64,000 nt of DNA. Source: Corella eumyota (lineage: Eukaryota; Chordata; Ascidiacea; Phlebobranchia; Corellidae). The translations under genes and the position numbers were made by a program. Below the pieces are notes generated by a model, which was not told the origin of the DNA, made no database searches, and saw only the letters and a program-made list of their open reading frames with translations. This document shows, in pieces, positions 39,201 to 52,146 of this stretch (its first letter is position 1; the number at the start of each line of letters is the position of its first letter). Location of the stretch: NCBI GenBank assembly GCA_963082875.1, contig CAUJAU010000058.1, positions 186,001 through 250,000 of the forward strand. Reading direction: 5' to 3'.

Positions 39201-39920
39201 CATCCTCCTCATCCTCCTCATCCTCTTCATCCTCCTCATCCTCCTCATCTTCTTTATCCTCTTCATCCTCCTCATCCTCCTCATCCTTCTTATCCTCCTT
39301 ATCCTCCTCATCCTCCTCATCCTCCTCATCCTCCTCAACCTCCTCATCCTCATTCTCATCCTCATTCTTATTCTTATCTTCATCCTCATCCTCACCCTCC
39401 TCATCCTCTTCATCCTCCTTATCATCATCATCATCCTCATCATCCTCATCCTCCTCATCCTCCTCATCCTTCTCATCCTCCTCATCCTCCTCATCAACCT
39501 CATCCTCCTCATCTTCCTCATCCTTTTCATCCTCCTCAACCTCCTTATCCTCCTCATCCTCCTCATCCTCCTCATCCTCCTCATCCTTTTTATCTTCTTC
39601 ATCCTCTTCATCCTCCTCATCCTCCTTATCTTCTTCATCCTCCTCATCCTCCTCATCCTTCTCATCCTCTTCATCCTCTTCATCCTTCTCATCCTCCTCA
39701 TTCTCCTCTTCCTCCTTATCCTCTTCATCCTCCTTTTCCTTCTCATCCTCCTCATCCTCCTCATCCTCTTCAGCCTCCTCATACTCCTTAACCTCCTCAT
39801 CCTCCTCATCCTCCTCATCCTCCTCATCTTCCTCATCCTCCTCAACCTCCTCATCCTCTTCATCCTCAACCTCATCCTCATTCTCATCCCTCTTCATCCT
39901 CAACCTCATCCTCATTCTCA
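36219..39920 (+). repeat. Pyrimidine array V, truncated at the polarity switch
   Basis: ATCCTCCTC-family array with the same ATC-rich start as array IV. Internal duplications show in CCGG variants at 36987 and 38385 (about 1.4 kb apart) and in CTTATTCTTATC at 38950 and 39367 (417 bp apart). It lacks the ATCTCCATC closing block of every other forward array and instead stops abruptly in CTCATTCTCA, where a reverse-oriented spacer begins. It therefore looks cut. Confidence 0.94.
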
Positions 39921-39926
39921 AAATAT
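39915..39926. other. Left polarity switch (putative inversion breakpoint)
   Basis: A forward pyrimidine array without its normal end is joined to a spacer in reverse orientation, starting within a gamma unit at AAATATGTTGG. No other forward array ends this way. Everything from here to about 59240 has the opposite strand polarity. Confidence 0.8.
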
Positions 39927-40838
39927 GTTGGTTTTACGCACTGACAGAAAACATTAGATGTTATTAATAATTGACAAGTTTTAAAAACGCATAAGAAGCA
40001 CATGTTAGCAAATTTTAACTTTTATCGATTTCAATTTTAAACCGTAAAAACCGTAACCACGCATTGTATGATCTATTTGACAACGTTTAAATTAATTTTT
40101 ATGTGCGTTCTACGCGTACGCAAATAAAACAAGGAAACAGTAAATTATTAGTAATATGTTAGTTGTTACGCACAGACAATAAAAATTAGCAGTTTTTAAC
40201 AATTGGCGAGTTGTATTAAAAACGCCCAAGCAGCAAATGTTAGCACATTTTAACCATTGTAGATTTTATATTTAAAACGTGAAAACCGTATCTACGCATT
40301 GTAAGTTCTATTTGACAACGTTTAAAATAATTATTATGTGCGTTCTACGCGTACGCAAATAAAACTCGGAAACAGTAAATTATTAGTAATATGTTAGTTT
40401 TTACGCACAGACAATAAACATTAGCAATTTTTAACAATTGGCGAGTTGTATTAAAAACGCCCAAGCAGCAAATGTTAGCAAATTTTAACCTTTGCGGATT
40501 TTAATTATAAACTAGGAAAACCGTATCCACGCAATGTAAACTCTATTTAGCAACGTTTAAAATAATTATTATCTGCGTTCTACGCGTAAGAAAAGATAAC
40601 TCGAAAACAGTTATTAATTAGTAATATTTTAGTTTTACGCACAGACAATAAACATTAGGTATTTTTAACCATTGGCAAGTTCTATTAAAAATGCATAAGA
40701 AGCACATAATAGCAAGCTTTAATCTTTGTCGATTTTAAATTTTAAACCGTAAAAACCGTTACCACGCATTGTAAGTTCTAGTTGACAACGTATAAAATAA
40801 TTATAATGTACGGTCTACGCGTAAGAAAACATAACTTT
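39921..40838 (-). repeat. Inverted AT-rich spacer 5
   Basis: Anchors ACGCGTA at 40112, 40347, 40582 and 40817 are 235 bp apart. The unit words read on the minus strand (TTACGCACAGACAAT on plus). From its right edge the subtype order is gamma, beta, beta, then a partial gamma cut at 39921. The right edge joins a type-B array through AACATAACTTTGG, a junction not used by type-A arrays. Confidence 0.93.
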
Positions 40839-43800
40839 GGATGATGAGGAGGATGATGAGAATAGTGAGGATGGTGAGGATGGTGAGGATGGTGAGAATG
40901 GTGAGGATGGTGAGGATAGTGAGGATGGTGAGGATGATGTGGATGATGAGGATGATGATGATGATGAGAATGATGAGGATGATGTGGATGATGAGGTTGA
41001 TGAGGATGGTGAAGATGGTGGGGATGGTGAGGATAGTGAGGATAGTGAAGATAGTGAGGACGGTGATAATGATGAGGATGATGAGAATGGTGAGGATGGT
41101 GAGGATGGTAAAGAAGGTGAGGATGGTGAGGATGGTGAGGATTGTGAGGATGGTGGGGATGGTGAGAATGGTGAGGATGATGAGGATTATGAGAATGATG
41201 AGAATGATAAGGATAATGAGGATGCTGGGAATAATGAAAATGATAAGGCTGATGAGAATGATAAGGTTGTTGAGGATGATGAGGATGGTGAGGTTGGTGA
41301 TAATGCTGAGGATGGTGAGTTGATGAGGATGATGAAGATGATGAGGATGATGAGGATGATGAAGATTATAAGGAAGATGAGGATGATGAAAATGATGAGG
41401 ATGATGAAGATGATAAGGATGATGAGGATGATGAAGATGATGAAGATAATGAGGATTATGAGGATAATGAAAATGATGAAGATGATGAAAATAATGAGGA
41501 TGATGAGGTGAGGATGGTGAGGATGTTGAGAATGATGAGGATGATGAGGATGATGAGAATAATGAGGATGATGATGATGATGACAAAAATGATGAAGATG
41601 ATGAGGATGATGAGAATAGTGAGAATGATGAAGATGATTCGGATGGTGAGGTTGGTGAGGATGGTGAAGATGGTGAGGATGGTGAGGTTGGTGAGGATGG
41701 TGAGGAAGGTGAAGAAGGTGAGGATGTTGAGGATGATGAGGATGATGAGGATGATGAGAATGATGGGGCTGATAAGGATGATGAGGATGGTTAGGATGGT
41801 AAAGATCGTGAGGATAGTGAGGATCGTGAAGCTGGTGAAGATGGTGAGTATGGTAAGGATGGTGATGATGGTAAGGATGGTGATGATGGTAAGGATGGTG
41901 AAGATGGTGAGGATAGTGAGGATGATGAGGATGATGAGGATGATGAAGATGATGAAAATGATGAGGTTGATGAGGATGTCGAGGATGATGAAAATGATGA
42001 AGATGATGAAAATAATGAAGATGATGAAGATGATGAGGTGAGGATGGTGAGGATGTTGAGAATAATGAGGATGATGAGGATGATGAGGACGATGAGGCTG
42101 ATGAGGCTGATGAGGATGATGAGGATGATGAGGATGATGAGAATGATGAGGATGATGAAGATGATGAAGATGATGAGGATGATGAAAATGATAAAGATGA
42201 TGAAAATAATGAGGATGATGAAGATGATGAGGTGAAGATGGTAAGGATGTTGAGGATGATGATGATGATGAGGATGATGAGGATAATAAGGATAATGAGG
42301 TGAGGATGGTAAGGATGGTGAGGATGTAGAGGATGATGAGGATAATGAGGATGATGGGGATAATGAGGATGATGAGGATGATGAAGATGATGAGGACGGT
42401 GAGGATGGTGAGGATAGTGAGGATGGTGAGGATGGTGAGGATGGTAAGGATGGTGAGAATGATGAGGATGATGAAGATGATGAGAATATTGAGGATGATG
42501 AAGATGATGAGGATGATAAGGTTGATGAGGATGATGAAGATGATAAGGATGATATAGATGATGAGGATGATGAGAATGGTGTGGATGATGAGGATTATGA
42601 GGATGATGAGGATGATGACAATGATGAGGATGATGAAGATGATGAGAATGATTGGGCAGATAAGGATGATGCGGGCTGGTGGGGATGGTAAACATCGTGA
42701 GGATGGTGAGGATGATTAGGATAGTGAGGATGTTGAATATGGTGAGGATGGTGAGAATGGTGAAGATGGTAAGGATGGTGATGATGTTGAGGATGGTCAG
42801 GATGGTGAGGATGGTGAGGATGGTAAGGATAATGAGAATGATGAGGATGGTGACGATGATGAGGATGATGAGGATGATGAAGATGATGAGGATGATGAGG
42901 ATGATGAGGATAGTGAGGATGGTGAGGATAGTGAGGATGGTGAGAATGGTAAAGATGGTGAAGATGGTGAGGATGGTGAGGATGGTAAGAATGATGAGGA
43001 TGATGAGGATGATGAGGCTGATGAGGATGATGAGGATGATGAGGATTATAGGGAAGATGAGAATGATGAGGCTGATGAGAATGATGAGAATGATGAGGAT
43101 GATGAGGATGATGAGGAAGAAAGGGATGATGAGAATGATGAAGATGATGAGGATGATGAGGATGATGAAAGTGATAAAGTTGATGAAAATGATAAGGATG
43201 ATGAGGTGAGGATGGTGAGGATGTTGAGAATGATGAGGATGATGAGGATGATGAGGATAATTAGGATGATGAGAATAATCTGGATGATGAAGATGATGAG
43301 GATGATAAAGATGATGAGGATGATGAGAATAAAGAGGATGATAAAGATGATGAGAATGATGAGAATGGTGAGGATGAGGAGGATGATGAAGATGATTAGG
43401 ATGGTGTGGTTGGTGAGGATGATAAAAATGATGAGGATGATGAGGATGATGAGAATGATGAGGATGATGAGGATGATGAGAATGATGAGGATTATAAGGT
43501 TGATAAGGATGATGAGGAAGGTGAGGATGGTGAGGTTCGTGAGGATCGTGAGGATGGTGAGAATGGTGAGGATGGTAAGGATAGTGAGGATGGTGAGGAT
43601 GATGAAAATGATGAGGATGATGAGGATGATGAGAATGATGAGGATGATGAGGATGATGAGGATGATGAGGATGATGAGGATGATGAGAATGAAGAAGATG
43701 ATGAGGATAATAAGGCTGATGAGAATGATGAGAATGATGAGGATGAGGAGGATGATGAAGATGGTAAGGATGATGAAGATGATTAGGATGAATAGGTTAG

Positions 43801-45090
43801 TGAGGATGGTGAGGATGGTGAGGATGGTGAGGATGATGAGGATAATAAGGATGATGATGATGATGATGATGAGGATGAGGAGGATGATGGGGATGGTGAG
43901 GATGTTAAGGGATTATGAGGATAATGAAAATGATGAAGATGATGAAAATAATGAGGATGATGATGTGAGGATGGTGAGGATGGTGAAGATGTTGAGAATT
44001 ATGAGGATGATGAGGATGATGAGGATAATGAGGATGATGAAGATGATGAGGATGATGAAAATGATGAGGATGATGAGGATGATGAGGATGATGAGGATGA
44101 TGAAGATGATAAAGATAATGAGGATGATGAGGATTATGAGGATAATAAGGATGATGATGATGATGAGGTTGATGAGGTTGATGAGGATGATGAGGATGAT
44201 GAGGATTATGAGGATAATGAAAATGATGAAGATGATGAAAATAATGAGGATGATGATGTGAGGATGGTGAGGATGGTGAAGATGTTGAGAATTATGAGGA
44301 TGATGAGGATGATGAGGATAATGAGGATGATGAAGATGATGAGGATGATAAAAATGATGAGGATGATGAGGATGATGAGGATGATGAGGATGATGAAGAT
44401 GATGAGGATGATGAAGATGATAAAGATGATGAGGATGATGAGGATGATGAAGATGATTAGGATGATGAGGTTGGTGAGGATGGTGAGAATAGTGGGGATG
44501 GTGAGGATGGTGAGGATGGTGAGGATGGTGAAGAAGGTGAGGATGTTGAGGATGATGAGGATGATGAGAATGATAGGGCTGATAAAGATGATGAGGATGG
44601 TGAGGATGTTGAAGATCGTGAGGATGGTGAGGATCGTGAGGATAGTGAGGATCGTGAAGCTGGTGAGGATGGTGAGTATGGTGAGGATGGTAAGGATTGT
44701 GATGATGGTAAGGATGGTGATGATGTTGAGGATGGTGAAGATGGTGAGGATAGTGAGGATGATGAGGATGATAAAGATGATGAGGTTGATGAGGATGATG
44801 AGGATGTCGAGGATGATGAAAATGATGAAGATGATGAAAATAATGAGGATGATGAAGATGATGAGGTGAGGATGGTGAGGATGTTGAGAATGATGAGAAT
44901 GATGATGATGATGAGGATGATGAGGATGATGAGGCTGATGTGGATGATGAGGATGATGAGGATGATGAGGATGATGAAGATGATGAGAATGATGATGATG
45001 ATGATGATGAGCATGATGAGGATAGTGAGGATGGTAAGGATGGTGATGATGGTGAGGATGGTAAAGATGGTGAGAATGCTGAGGAAGATG
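40839..45090 (+). repeat. Type-B purine array 1 (GATGATGAG / GAGGATGGT)
   Basis: A 4.25-kb array of GATGAG, GATGATGAG and GAGGATGGT units. It differs from type A in having GGT triplets and few GAGGAG pairs. It contains recurring phase-breaking words, GATGAGGTGAGGATGGTGAG or variants, at about 41505, 42035, 43203, 43963, 44256 and 44863, usually preceded by GATGAAAATAATGA. Because each lacks four bases relative to the 3n pattern, open frames are short here. Both ends are fixed: ACTTTGGATGATGAGG on the left and GAAGATGTTAGTAATTTTT on the right. No gene is supported. Confidence 0.94.
43920..44510 (+). repeat. ~293-bp tandem duplication inside type-B array 1
   Basis: The word order GATGAAAATAATGAGG, GATGATGTGAGG, GGTGAAGATGTTGAG, AATTATGAGG is found with ATGTGAGG at 43963 and again at 44256. 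The copies share the rare GATGATGTGAGG form of the phase-breaking word, which is GATGAGGTGAGG elsewhere. Confidence 0.8.
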
Positions 45091-46206
45091 TTAGTAATTT
45101 TTAACAATTGGCGAGTTGTATTAAAAAAGCAGCAAATGTTAGCAAATTTTAACCTTAGTAGATTTTAATTTTAAACCGTGAAAACCGTATCCACGCAATG
45201 TAAGCTCTATTTAACAACGTTTAAAATAATTATTATCTGCGTCCTACGCGTAAGAAAAGATAACTGGAAAACAGTTATTAATTGGTAATATGTTAGTTTT
45301 ACGCACAGACAATAAACATTAGCAATTTTTAACGATTGGCGAGTTGTATTAAAAACGCCCAAGCAGCAAATGTTAGCAAATTTTAACCTTCGTAAATTTT
45401 ATATTTAAACCGTGAAAACCGTATCCACGCTGTGTAAGCTTTATTTGACAACGTTTAAAATAAAAATTAAATGCGTTCTACGCGTACAAAAATTTAACTT
45501 GGAAACAGTTAATTATTGATAATATGTTAGTTTTACGCACAGACAATAAACATTAAATGTTATTAACGATTGGCAAGTTGTATTAAAAACGCATAAGAAG
45601 CACATGTTAGCAAATTTTAACTTTTATCGATTTCACTTTTAAACCGTAAAAACCGTAACTACGCATTGTAAGCTCTAGTTGACAACGCTTAAAATAATTA
45701 TAAGGTACGGTCTACGCGTAAAAAAACATAACTTAAAAACTGTTATTTATTGCTAATTTGTTGTTTTTACGCAAAGACAATAAACATTAGTAATTTTTAA
45801 CGATTGGCAAGTTGTATTAAAAACACCCAAGCAGCAAATGTTAGCAAATTTTATTTTTTATCGATTTTAAATTTAAACCGTGAAAACCGTATCCACGCAA
45901 TGTAAACTCTATTTAGCAACGTTTAAAATAATTATTATCTGCGTTCTACGCGTAAGAAAAGATAACTCGAAAACAGTTATTAATTAGTAATATGTTAGTT
46001 TTACGCACAGACAAAAAACATTAGCTATTTTTAACCATTGGCAAGTTCTATTAAAAATGCATAAGAAGCACATAATAGCAAACTTTTTAATCTTTGTCGA
46101 TTTTAAATTTTAAACCGTAAAAACGGTTACCACGCATTGTAAGCTCTAGTTGACAACGTATAAAATAATTATAATGTACGGTCTACGCGTAAAAAAACAT
46201 AACTTT
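45091..46206 (-). repeat. Inverted AT-rich spacer 6
   Basis: Anchors at 45246, 45480, 45714, 45948 and 46186 (periods 234, 234, 234 and 238 bp; the longer last period includes a T-run insertion near 46085). Read from the right the order is gamma, beta, gamma, beta, partial beta, so beta and gamma alternate as a ~468-bp dimer. The left end is cut where the type-B array ends and the right end joins the next type-B array. Confidence 0.93.
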
Positions 46207-49200
46207 GGATGATGAGGAGGATGATGAGGATAGTGAGGATGGTGAGGATGGTGAGGATGGTGAGGATGGTGAGGATGGTGAGGATGGTGAGGATGGTGAG
46301 GATGGTGAGGATGGTGAGGATGGTGAGGATGGTGAGGATGGTGAGGATGGTGTGGATAGTGAGGATGGTGAGGATGATGTGGATGATGAGGATGATGATA
46401 ATGATGAGAATGATGAGGATGATGTGGATGATGAGGATGGTGAAGATGGTGGGGACGGTGAGGATAGTGAGGATAGTGAAGATAGTGAGGATGGTGATAA
46501 TGATGAGGATGATGAGGATGGTGTGGATGGTAAAGAAGGTGAGGATGGTGAGGATGGTGAAGATTGTGAGGATGGTGAGGATGGTGAGAATGGTGAAGAT
46601 GATGAGGATTATGAGAATGATGAGAATGATAAGGATAATGAGGATGATGGGAATAATGAGGGTGATAAGGCTGATGAGAATGATAAGGTTGTTGAGGATG
46701 ATAAGGATGGTGAGGTTGGTGATAATGCTGAGGATGGTGAGTTGATGAGGATGATGAGGATGATGAGGATGATGAGGATGATGAGGATGATGAAGATGAT
46801 GAGGATGATGAGGATGATGAAGATGATAAGGAAGATGAAGATGATGAAAATGATGAGGATGATGAGGATGATAAGGATGATGAGGATAATGAAGATGATG
46901 AGGATAATGAGGATTATGAGGATAATAAAAATGAGGAAGATGATGAAAATAATGAGGATGATGAGGTGAGGATGGTGAGGATGTTGAGAATGATGAGGAT
47001 GATGAGGATGATAAGAATAATGAGGATGATGATAATGATGAGGATGATAAAAATGATGAGGATGATGAGGATGATGAGAATAGTGAGAATGATGAAGATG
47101 ATTCGGATGGTGAAGTTGGTGAGGATGGTGAAGATGGTGAGGATGGTGAGGATGGTGAGGATGGTGAGGATGGTGAGGTTGGTGAGGATGGTGAGGAAGG
47201 TGAAAAAGGTGAGGATGTTGAGGATGATGAGGATGATGAAGATGATGAGAATGATGGGGCTGATAAGGATGATGAGGATGGTTAGGATAGTAAGGATCGT
47301 GAGGATAGTGAGGATCGTGAAGCTGGTGAGGATGGTGAGTATGGAAAGGATGGTGATGATAGTAAGAATGGTGATGATGGTAAGGATGGTGAAGATGGTG
47401 AGGATAGTGAGGATGATGAGGATGATGAAAATGATAAAGATGATGAAAATAATGAGGATGATGAAGATGATGAGGTGAGGATGGTAAGGATGTTGAGGAT
47501 GATGAGGATGATGATGATGAGGATGATGAGGTTAATGAGGTGAGGATGGTAAGGATGGTGAGGATGTAGAGGATGATGAGGATAATGAGGATGATGAGGA
47601 TAATGAGGATGATAAGGATGATGATGATGGTGAGAATGATGAGGATGATGATGACAATGAGGATGATGAGGATGATGAGTATGGTGAGGATGGTGAGGAT
47701 GGTGAGGATAGTGAGGATGGTGAGGATGGTGAGGATAGTAAGGATGGTGAGGATGGTAAGGATGGTGAGGATGATGAGAATGATGAGGATGATGAGGATG
47801 ATGAGGATGATGAGGATGATGAGGATGATGAGGATGATGAGGATGATGAGGATAATGAGGATAATGAGGATGATAAGGATGGTGAGGAAAGCAAAGATGG
47901 TGAGGAAGGTAAGGAAGGTGAGGATGGTGAGGGTAGTGAGGATAATGAAGATGGTGAGGATGATGAGGTTGATTAGGATGGTGAGGTTGGTAATGAAAAT
48001 GATGAGGCTGATGATGATGATGAGGATTATAAGAATGATGAGGATGATGAGCATGATGAGAATGATAAGGATGATGAGGATGATGAGTTTGTTGAGGATG
48101 ATGATGAGGATGGTGAGGATGATGTGGTTGATGATGATGATGAGGATGATATGATGAAAATGATGAAAATGATGAGAATGATGAGAATAATGCGGTGAGG
48201 ATAGTAAGGATGGTGAAGATGTAGAAGATGATGAGGATGATGAGGATGATGAGGATAATGAGGATGATGAGGATGATGATGATAATGAGGATGGTGAGGA
48301 TGATGAAGATGATGAGGATGGTGAGGCTGGTGAGGATGGTGAGGATAGTGAGGATGGTGAGGATGGTGAGGATGGTAAGAATGGTGAGGTTGTTAAGGAT
48401 GGTGAGGATGATGAGAATGATGAGGATGATGAGGATAATGAGGATGATGAGGATAATGAGGATGATGAGGATGATGAGGATGATAAGGCTGATGAGGATG
48501 ATGAGGATGATGAGGATGATGAGGATGATAAAGATGATGAGGATGATGAGAATCGTGAAGATGTTAAGTATGATGAGGATGATTAGGATGGTGAGGTTAG
48601 TGATGATGGTGATGATGGTGAGAATGGTGAGGATGATGAGGAAGGTGAGGAAGGTGAGGATGTTAAGGATGATGAGGATTATAAGGATGATAAGGATGAT
48701 GAGAATGATGAGGATGCTGAGGATGATGAAGATGATGAAGATGATAAGGATGATGAGAATGATGAAGATGATGAGGATGATGAATATGATGAAAATGATG
48801 AAGATGATAAAAATGATGAGAATGAAGAGGATGATGAGGATGATGAGGATGATGAGGATGATGAGGATGATGAGGATGATGAGGATGGTGAGGATGGTAA
48901 GGATGATGAGGGTTATAAGGATAATAAGGATGATGAGAATAATGAGGCTGATGAGGATGATGAGGATGATGAGGATGATGAAGATGATGAGGATGATAAG
49001 GATGATGAGGATGATGAAGATGATGAGGATGATGAGGATGATGAAAATAATAAAGATGATGAAAATAATGAAGATGATGAAGATGATGAGGTGAGAATGG
49101 TAAGGATGTTGAGGATGATGAGGATGATGAGGATGATGATAATGATGAGGATGATGAGTATAATGAGGCTGATGAGGATGATGAAGATGATGAGGATGAT

Positions 49201-49330
49201 GAGGATGATGAAGATGATGAGGATGATGATGATGATGATGAGCATGATGAGGATAGTGAGGATGGTAAGGATGGTGATGATGGTGATGATGGTGAGGATG
49301 GTAAAGATGGTAAGAATGATGAGGAAGATG
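46207..49330 (+). repeat. Type-B purine array 2
   Basis: Second type-B array with the same entry (ACTTTGGATGATGAGGAGG) and exit (GAGGAAGATGTTAGTAATTT) as array 1. Their starts are 5,368 bp apart and share landmarks such as AATGCTGAGGATGGTGAGTT. It is about 1.1 kb shorter than array 1. Phase-breaking words lie at about 46963, 47475 and 49088. Confidence 0.94.
46233..46352 (+). repeat. Perfect (GAGGATGGT)n run, about 13 copies
   Basis: A homogeneous 9-mer run at the start of type-B array 2. The same position in array 1 (about 40868-40930) has only a few GAGGATGGT units, interrupted by GAGAATGGT and GAGGATAGT. The two arrays are otherwise co-linear here, so this is a local expansion after their duplication. 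Confidence 0.9.
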
Positions 49331-50440
49331 TTAGTAATTTTTAACAATTGGCGAGTTGTATTAAAAACGCCCAAGCAGCAAATGTTAGCAAATTTTAACT
49401 TTAGTAGATTTTAATTTTAAACCGTGAAAACCGTATCCACGCATTGTAAACTTTATTTGACAACGTTTAAAATAATCATTATGTGCGTTCTACGCGTACA
49501 AAAATAAAACTCGGAAACAGTTAATTATTAGTAATATGTTAGTTTTTACGAACAGACAATAAACATTAACAATTTTTAACGATTGGCAAGTTGTATTAAA
49601 AACGCCCAAGCAGCAAATGTTAGCAAATTTTAACCTTTGTAGATTTTATATTTAAACCGTGAAAACCGTATCCACGCATTGTAAGCTTTATTTGACAACG
49701 TTTAAAATAAAAATTATATGCTTTCTACGCGTACAAAAATATAACTTGGAAACAGTTAAATATTCATAATATGTTGGTTTTACGCACAGACAATAAACAT
49801 CAGATGTTATTAACGATTGGTAAGTTGTATTAAAAACGCTTAAGAAGCACATGTTAGCAAATTTCAACTTTTATCGATATCGATTTTAAACCCTAAAAAC
49901 CGTAACTACGCACTACAACGCTTAAAATAATTATAATGTACGGTCTACGCGTAAAAAAACATAACTTGAAAACCGTTATTTATTGCTAATTTGTTGTTTT
50001 TACGCAAAGATAATAAACATTAGTAATTTTTAACAATTGGCGAGTTGTATTAAAAACGCCCAAGCAGCAAATGTTAGCAAATTTTAACCTTTGTGGATTT
50101 AATTTTAAACCATGAAAACCGTTTTCACACATTGTAATCTATATTTGACAACGTTTAAATTAATTGTTATGTGCGTTCTACGCGAAAGAAAACATAACTC
50201 GGAAACAGTTAATTATTTCTAATATGTTGGTATTACGCACAGACAATTACCATTAGCTATTTTTAACAACTGGCAAGTTGTATTAAAAACTAATAAGCAG
50301 CACATGTTAGCAAATTTTAACCTTTATCGATTTAAAGTTTAAACCGTATCAATTGGATCCACGCATTGTAAGCTCTATTTGACAAAGTTTAAAATAATTA
50401 TTTTGTACGGTTTACGCGTAAGGAAATATAACTCGAAAAC
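49331..50440 (-). repeat. Inverted AT-rich spacer 7
   Basis: Anchors at 49492, 49727, 49947, 50180 (CGCGAAA variant) and 50414, with periods 235, 220, 233 and 234 bp; the 220-bp unit carries a short deletion near 49915. Read from the right the order is alpha, beta, gamma, beta, partial beta. The right edge is the normal type-A junction in reverse complement (CTCGAAAACAGATAGTGATG) and the left edge is the type-B junction, so this spacer links the two array classes. Confidence 0.93.
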
Positions 50441-52115
50441 AGATAGTGATGATGGAGATGATGATGGAGATAATAATGATAGAGATGATGAGGATGGTGA
50501 AGATGGTGAGGATGGTGATGATGGTGAGGATGAAGAAGATGAGGAGGATGAGGAGGATGAGAAGGATGAAGAGGATGAGGAGGATGAAGAAGATGAGGAG
50601 GATGAGGAGGATGAGAAGGAAGAGGAGGATGAAGAGGATGAGGAGGATGAGGAGAATGAGGAGGATGATGAGGATGATGATGAGGAAGATGTTAAGGATG
50701 ATGAGGAGGAGGAGGAGGATAAAAAGGATGAGGAGGATGAAGAGGATGAGGATGATGAGGAGGATGAGGAGGATGAGAAGGATGAAGAGGATGAAGAGGA
50801 AGAGGATGATAAGGATGATGATGATGATGATGAGGAGGATGAAGAGGATGAGGAGGAGGATGAAGATGAGGATGAAGATGAGAATAAGGATAAGGATGAG
50901 GAAGTTGAGGAGGATGAGGAGGATGTGGAAGATGAAGAGGATGAGGAGGATGAGGAGAATGAGGAGGATGATAAGGATGATGATGAGGATGATGAGGATG
51001 ATGAGGATGATGAGAAGGATGAAGAGGATGAGGAGTATGAGGAGGATGAGAAGGATGAGGAGGATGAGGAGGATAAGGAGGATGAGGAGGATGAGAAGGA
51101 TGAGGAGGATGAAGAGGATGAGGAGGATGAGGAAGATGAGGAAGATGAGGAAGATTTGGAGGATGAGGAAGATGAGGAGGATGAGGAGGATGAGGAGGAT
51201 GAGGAGGATGAGGAGGATGAGGAGGATGAAGAGGTTGAGGAAGATGAGGAGGATGAGGAGGATGAGGAAGATGAGGAGGATGAGGAGGATGAGGAGGATG
51301 AGGAGGATGAGGAGGATGAGGAAGATGAGGAGGATGAGGAAGATGAGGAGGATGAGGGGGATGAGGAGGATGAGGAGGATGAGGAAGATGAGGATGAGGA
51401 TGATGTGGATGAGGATGAGGATGAGAATGAGGATGAGAATAAGGTTGAGGATGAGGATGAGGATGATGTGGATGACGATGAGGATGAGGATGAGGAAGAT
51501 GAGGAGGATGAGGAGGATGAGGAAGATGAGGAGGATGAGGAGGATGATGAGGAGGATGATGATAAGGATGATAAGGAGGATGATGAGGAAGAGGAGGAGG
51601 AGGAGGATGATGAGGATGATGATGATGAGGATGATGATGAGGATGATGATGAGGATGATGATGAGGATGATGATAAGGATGATGATGAGGATGATGATGA
51701 TGATGAGGATGAGGATAAAGAGGAGGAGGATGAGGATGTTGAGGAGGATGAGGAGAATGAGGAGGATGAGGAGGATGAGGAGGATGAGGAGGATGAGAAG
51801 GATGAGGAGGATGATGAGGATAAGGAGGTTGATGAGGATGAGGAGGATGAGGAGAATCATGAGGATGATGAGGATAATGAGGATGATGATGAGGATGATG
51901 AGGAGGATGATGAGGAGGAAGAGGAGGTAGAGGAAGAGAAGGATGAGGATGATGAGGAGAATGAGGAGGTTGAGGAGGATGAGGAGGATGAGGAGGATGA
52001 TGAGGATGAGGAGGATGAGGAAGATAAGGAGGATGAAGAGGATGAGGAGGATAAGGAGAATGAGGAGGATGAGGAGGATGATGAGGATGATAATGAGGAT
52101 AATGAGAAGGATTAT

Positions 52116-52146
<31 letters not shown>

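Noticed and set aside
39921-40838. Inverted spacers as a separate repeat family
   Set aside because: Reverse-complemented, they carry the same anchors, period and subtype words as the forward spacers. They are the same family in the other orientation.
46205-46969. Glu-Asp-Gly repeat frames in type-B arrays
   Set aside because: They are a translation of GAGGATGGT and are interrupted at every phase-breaking word. No coding signature.
40839-49330. Dense GGTGAG words as splice donors of a gene
   Set aside because: They are simply the GAGGATGGT repeat read across its join, and there is no matching acceptor or open exon pattern.
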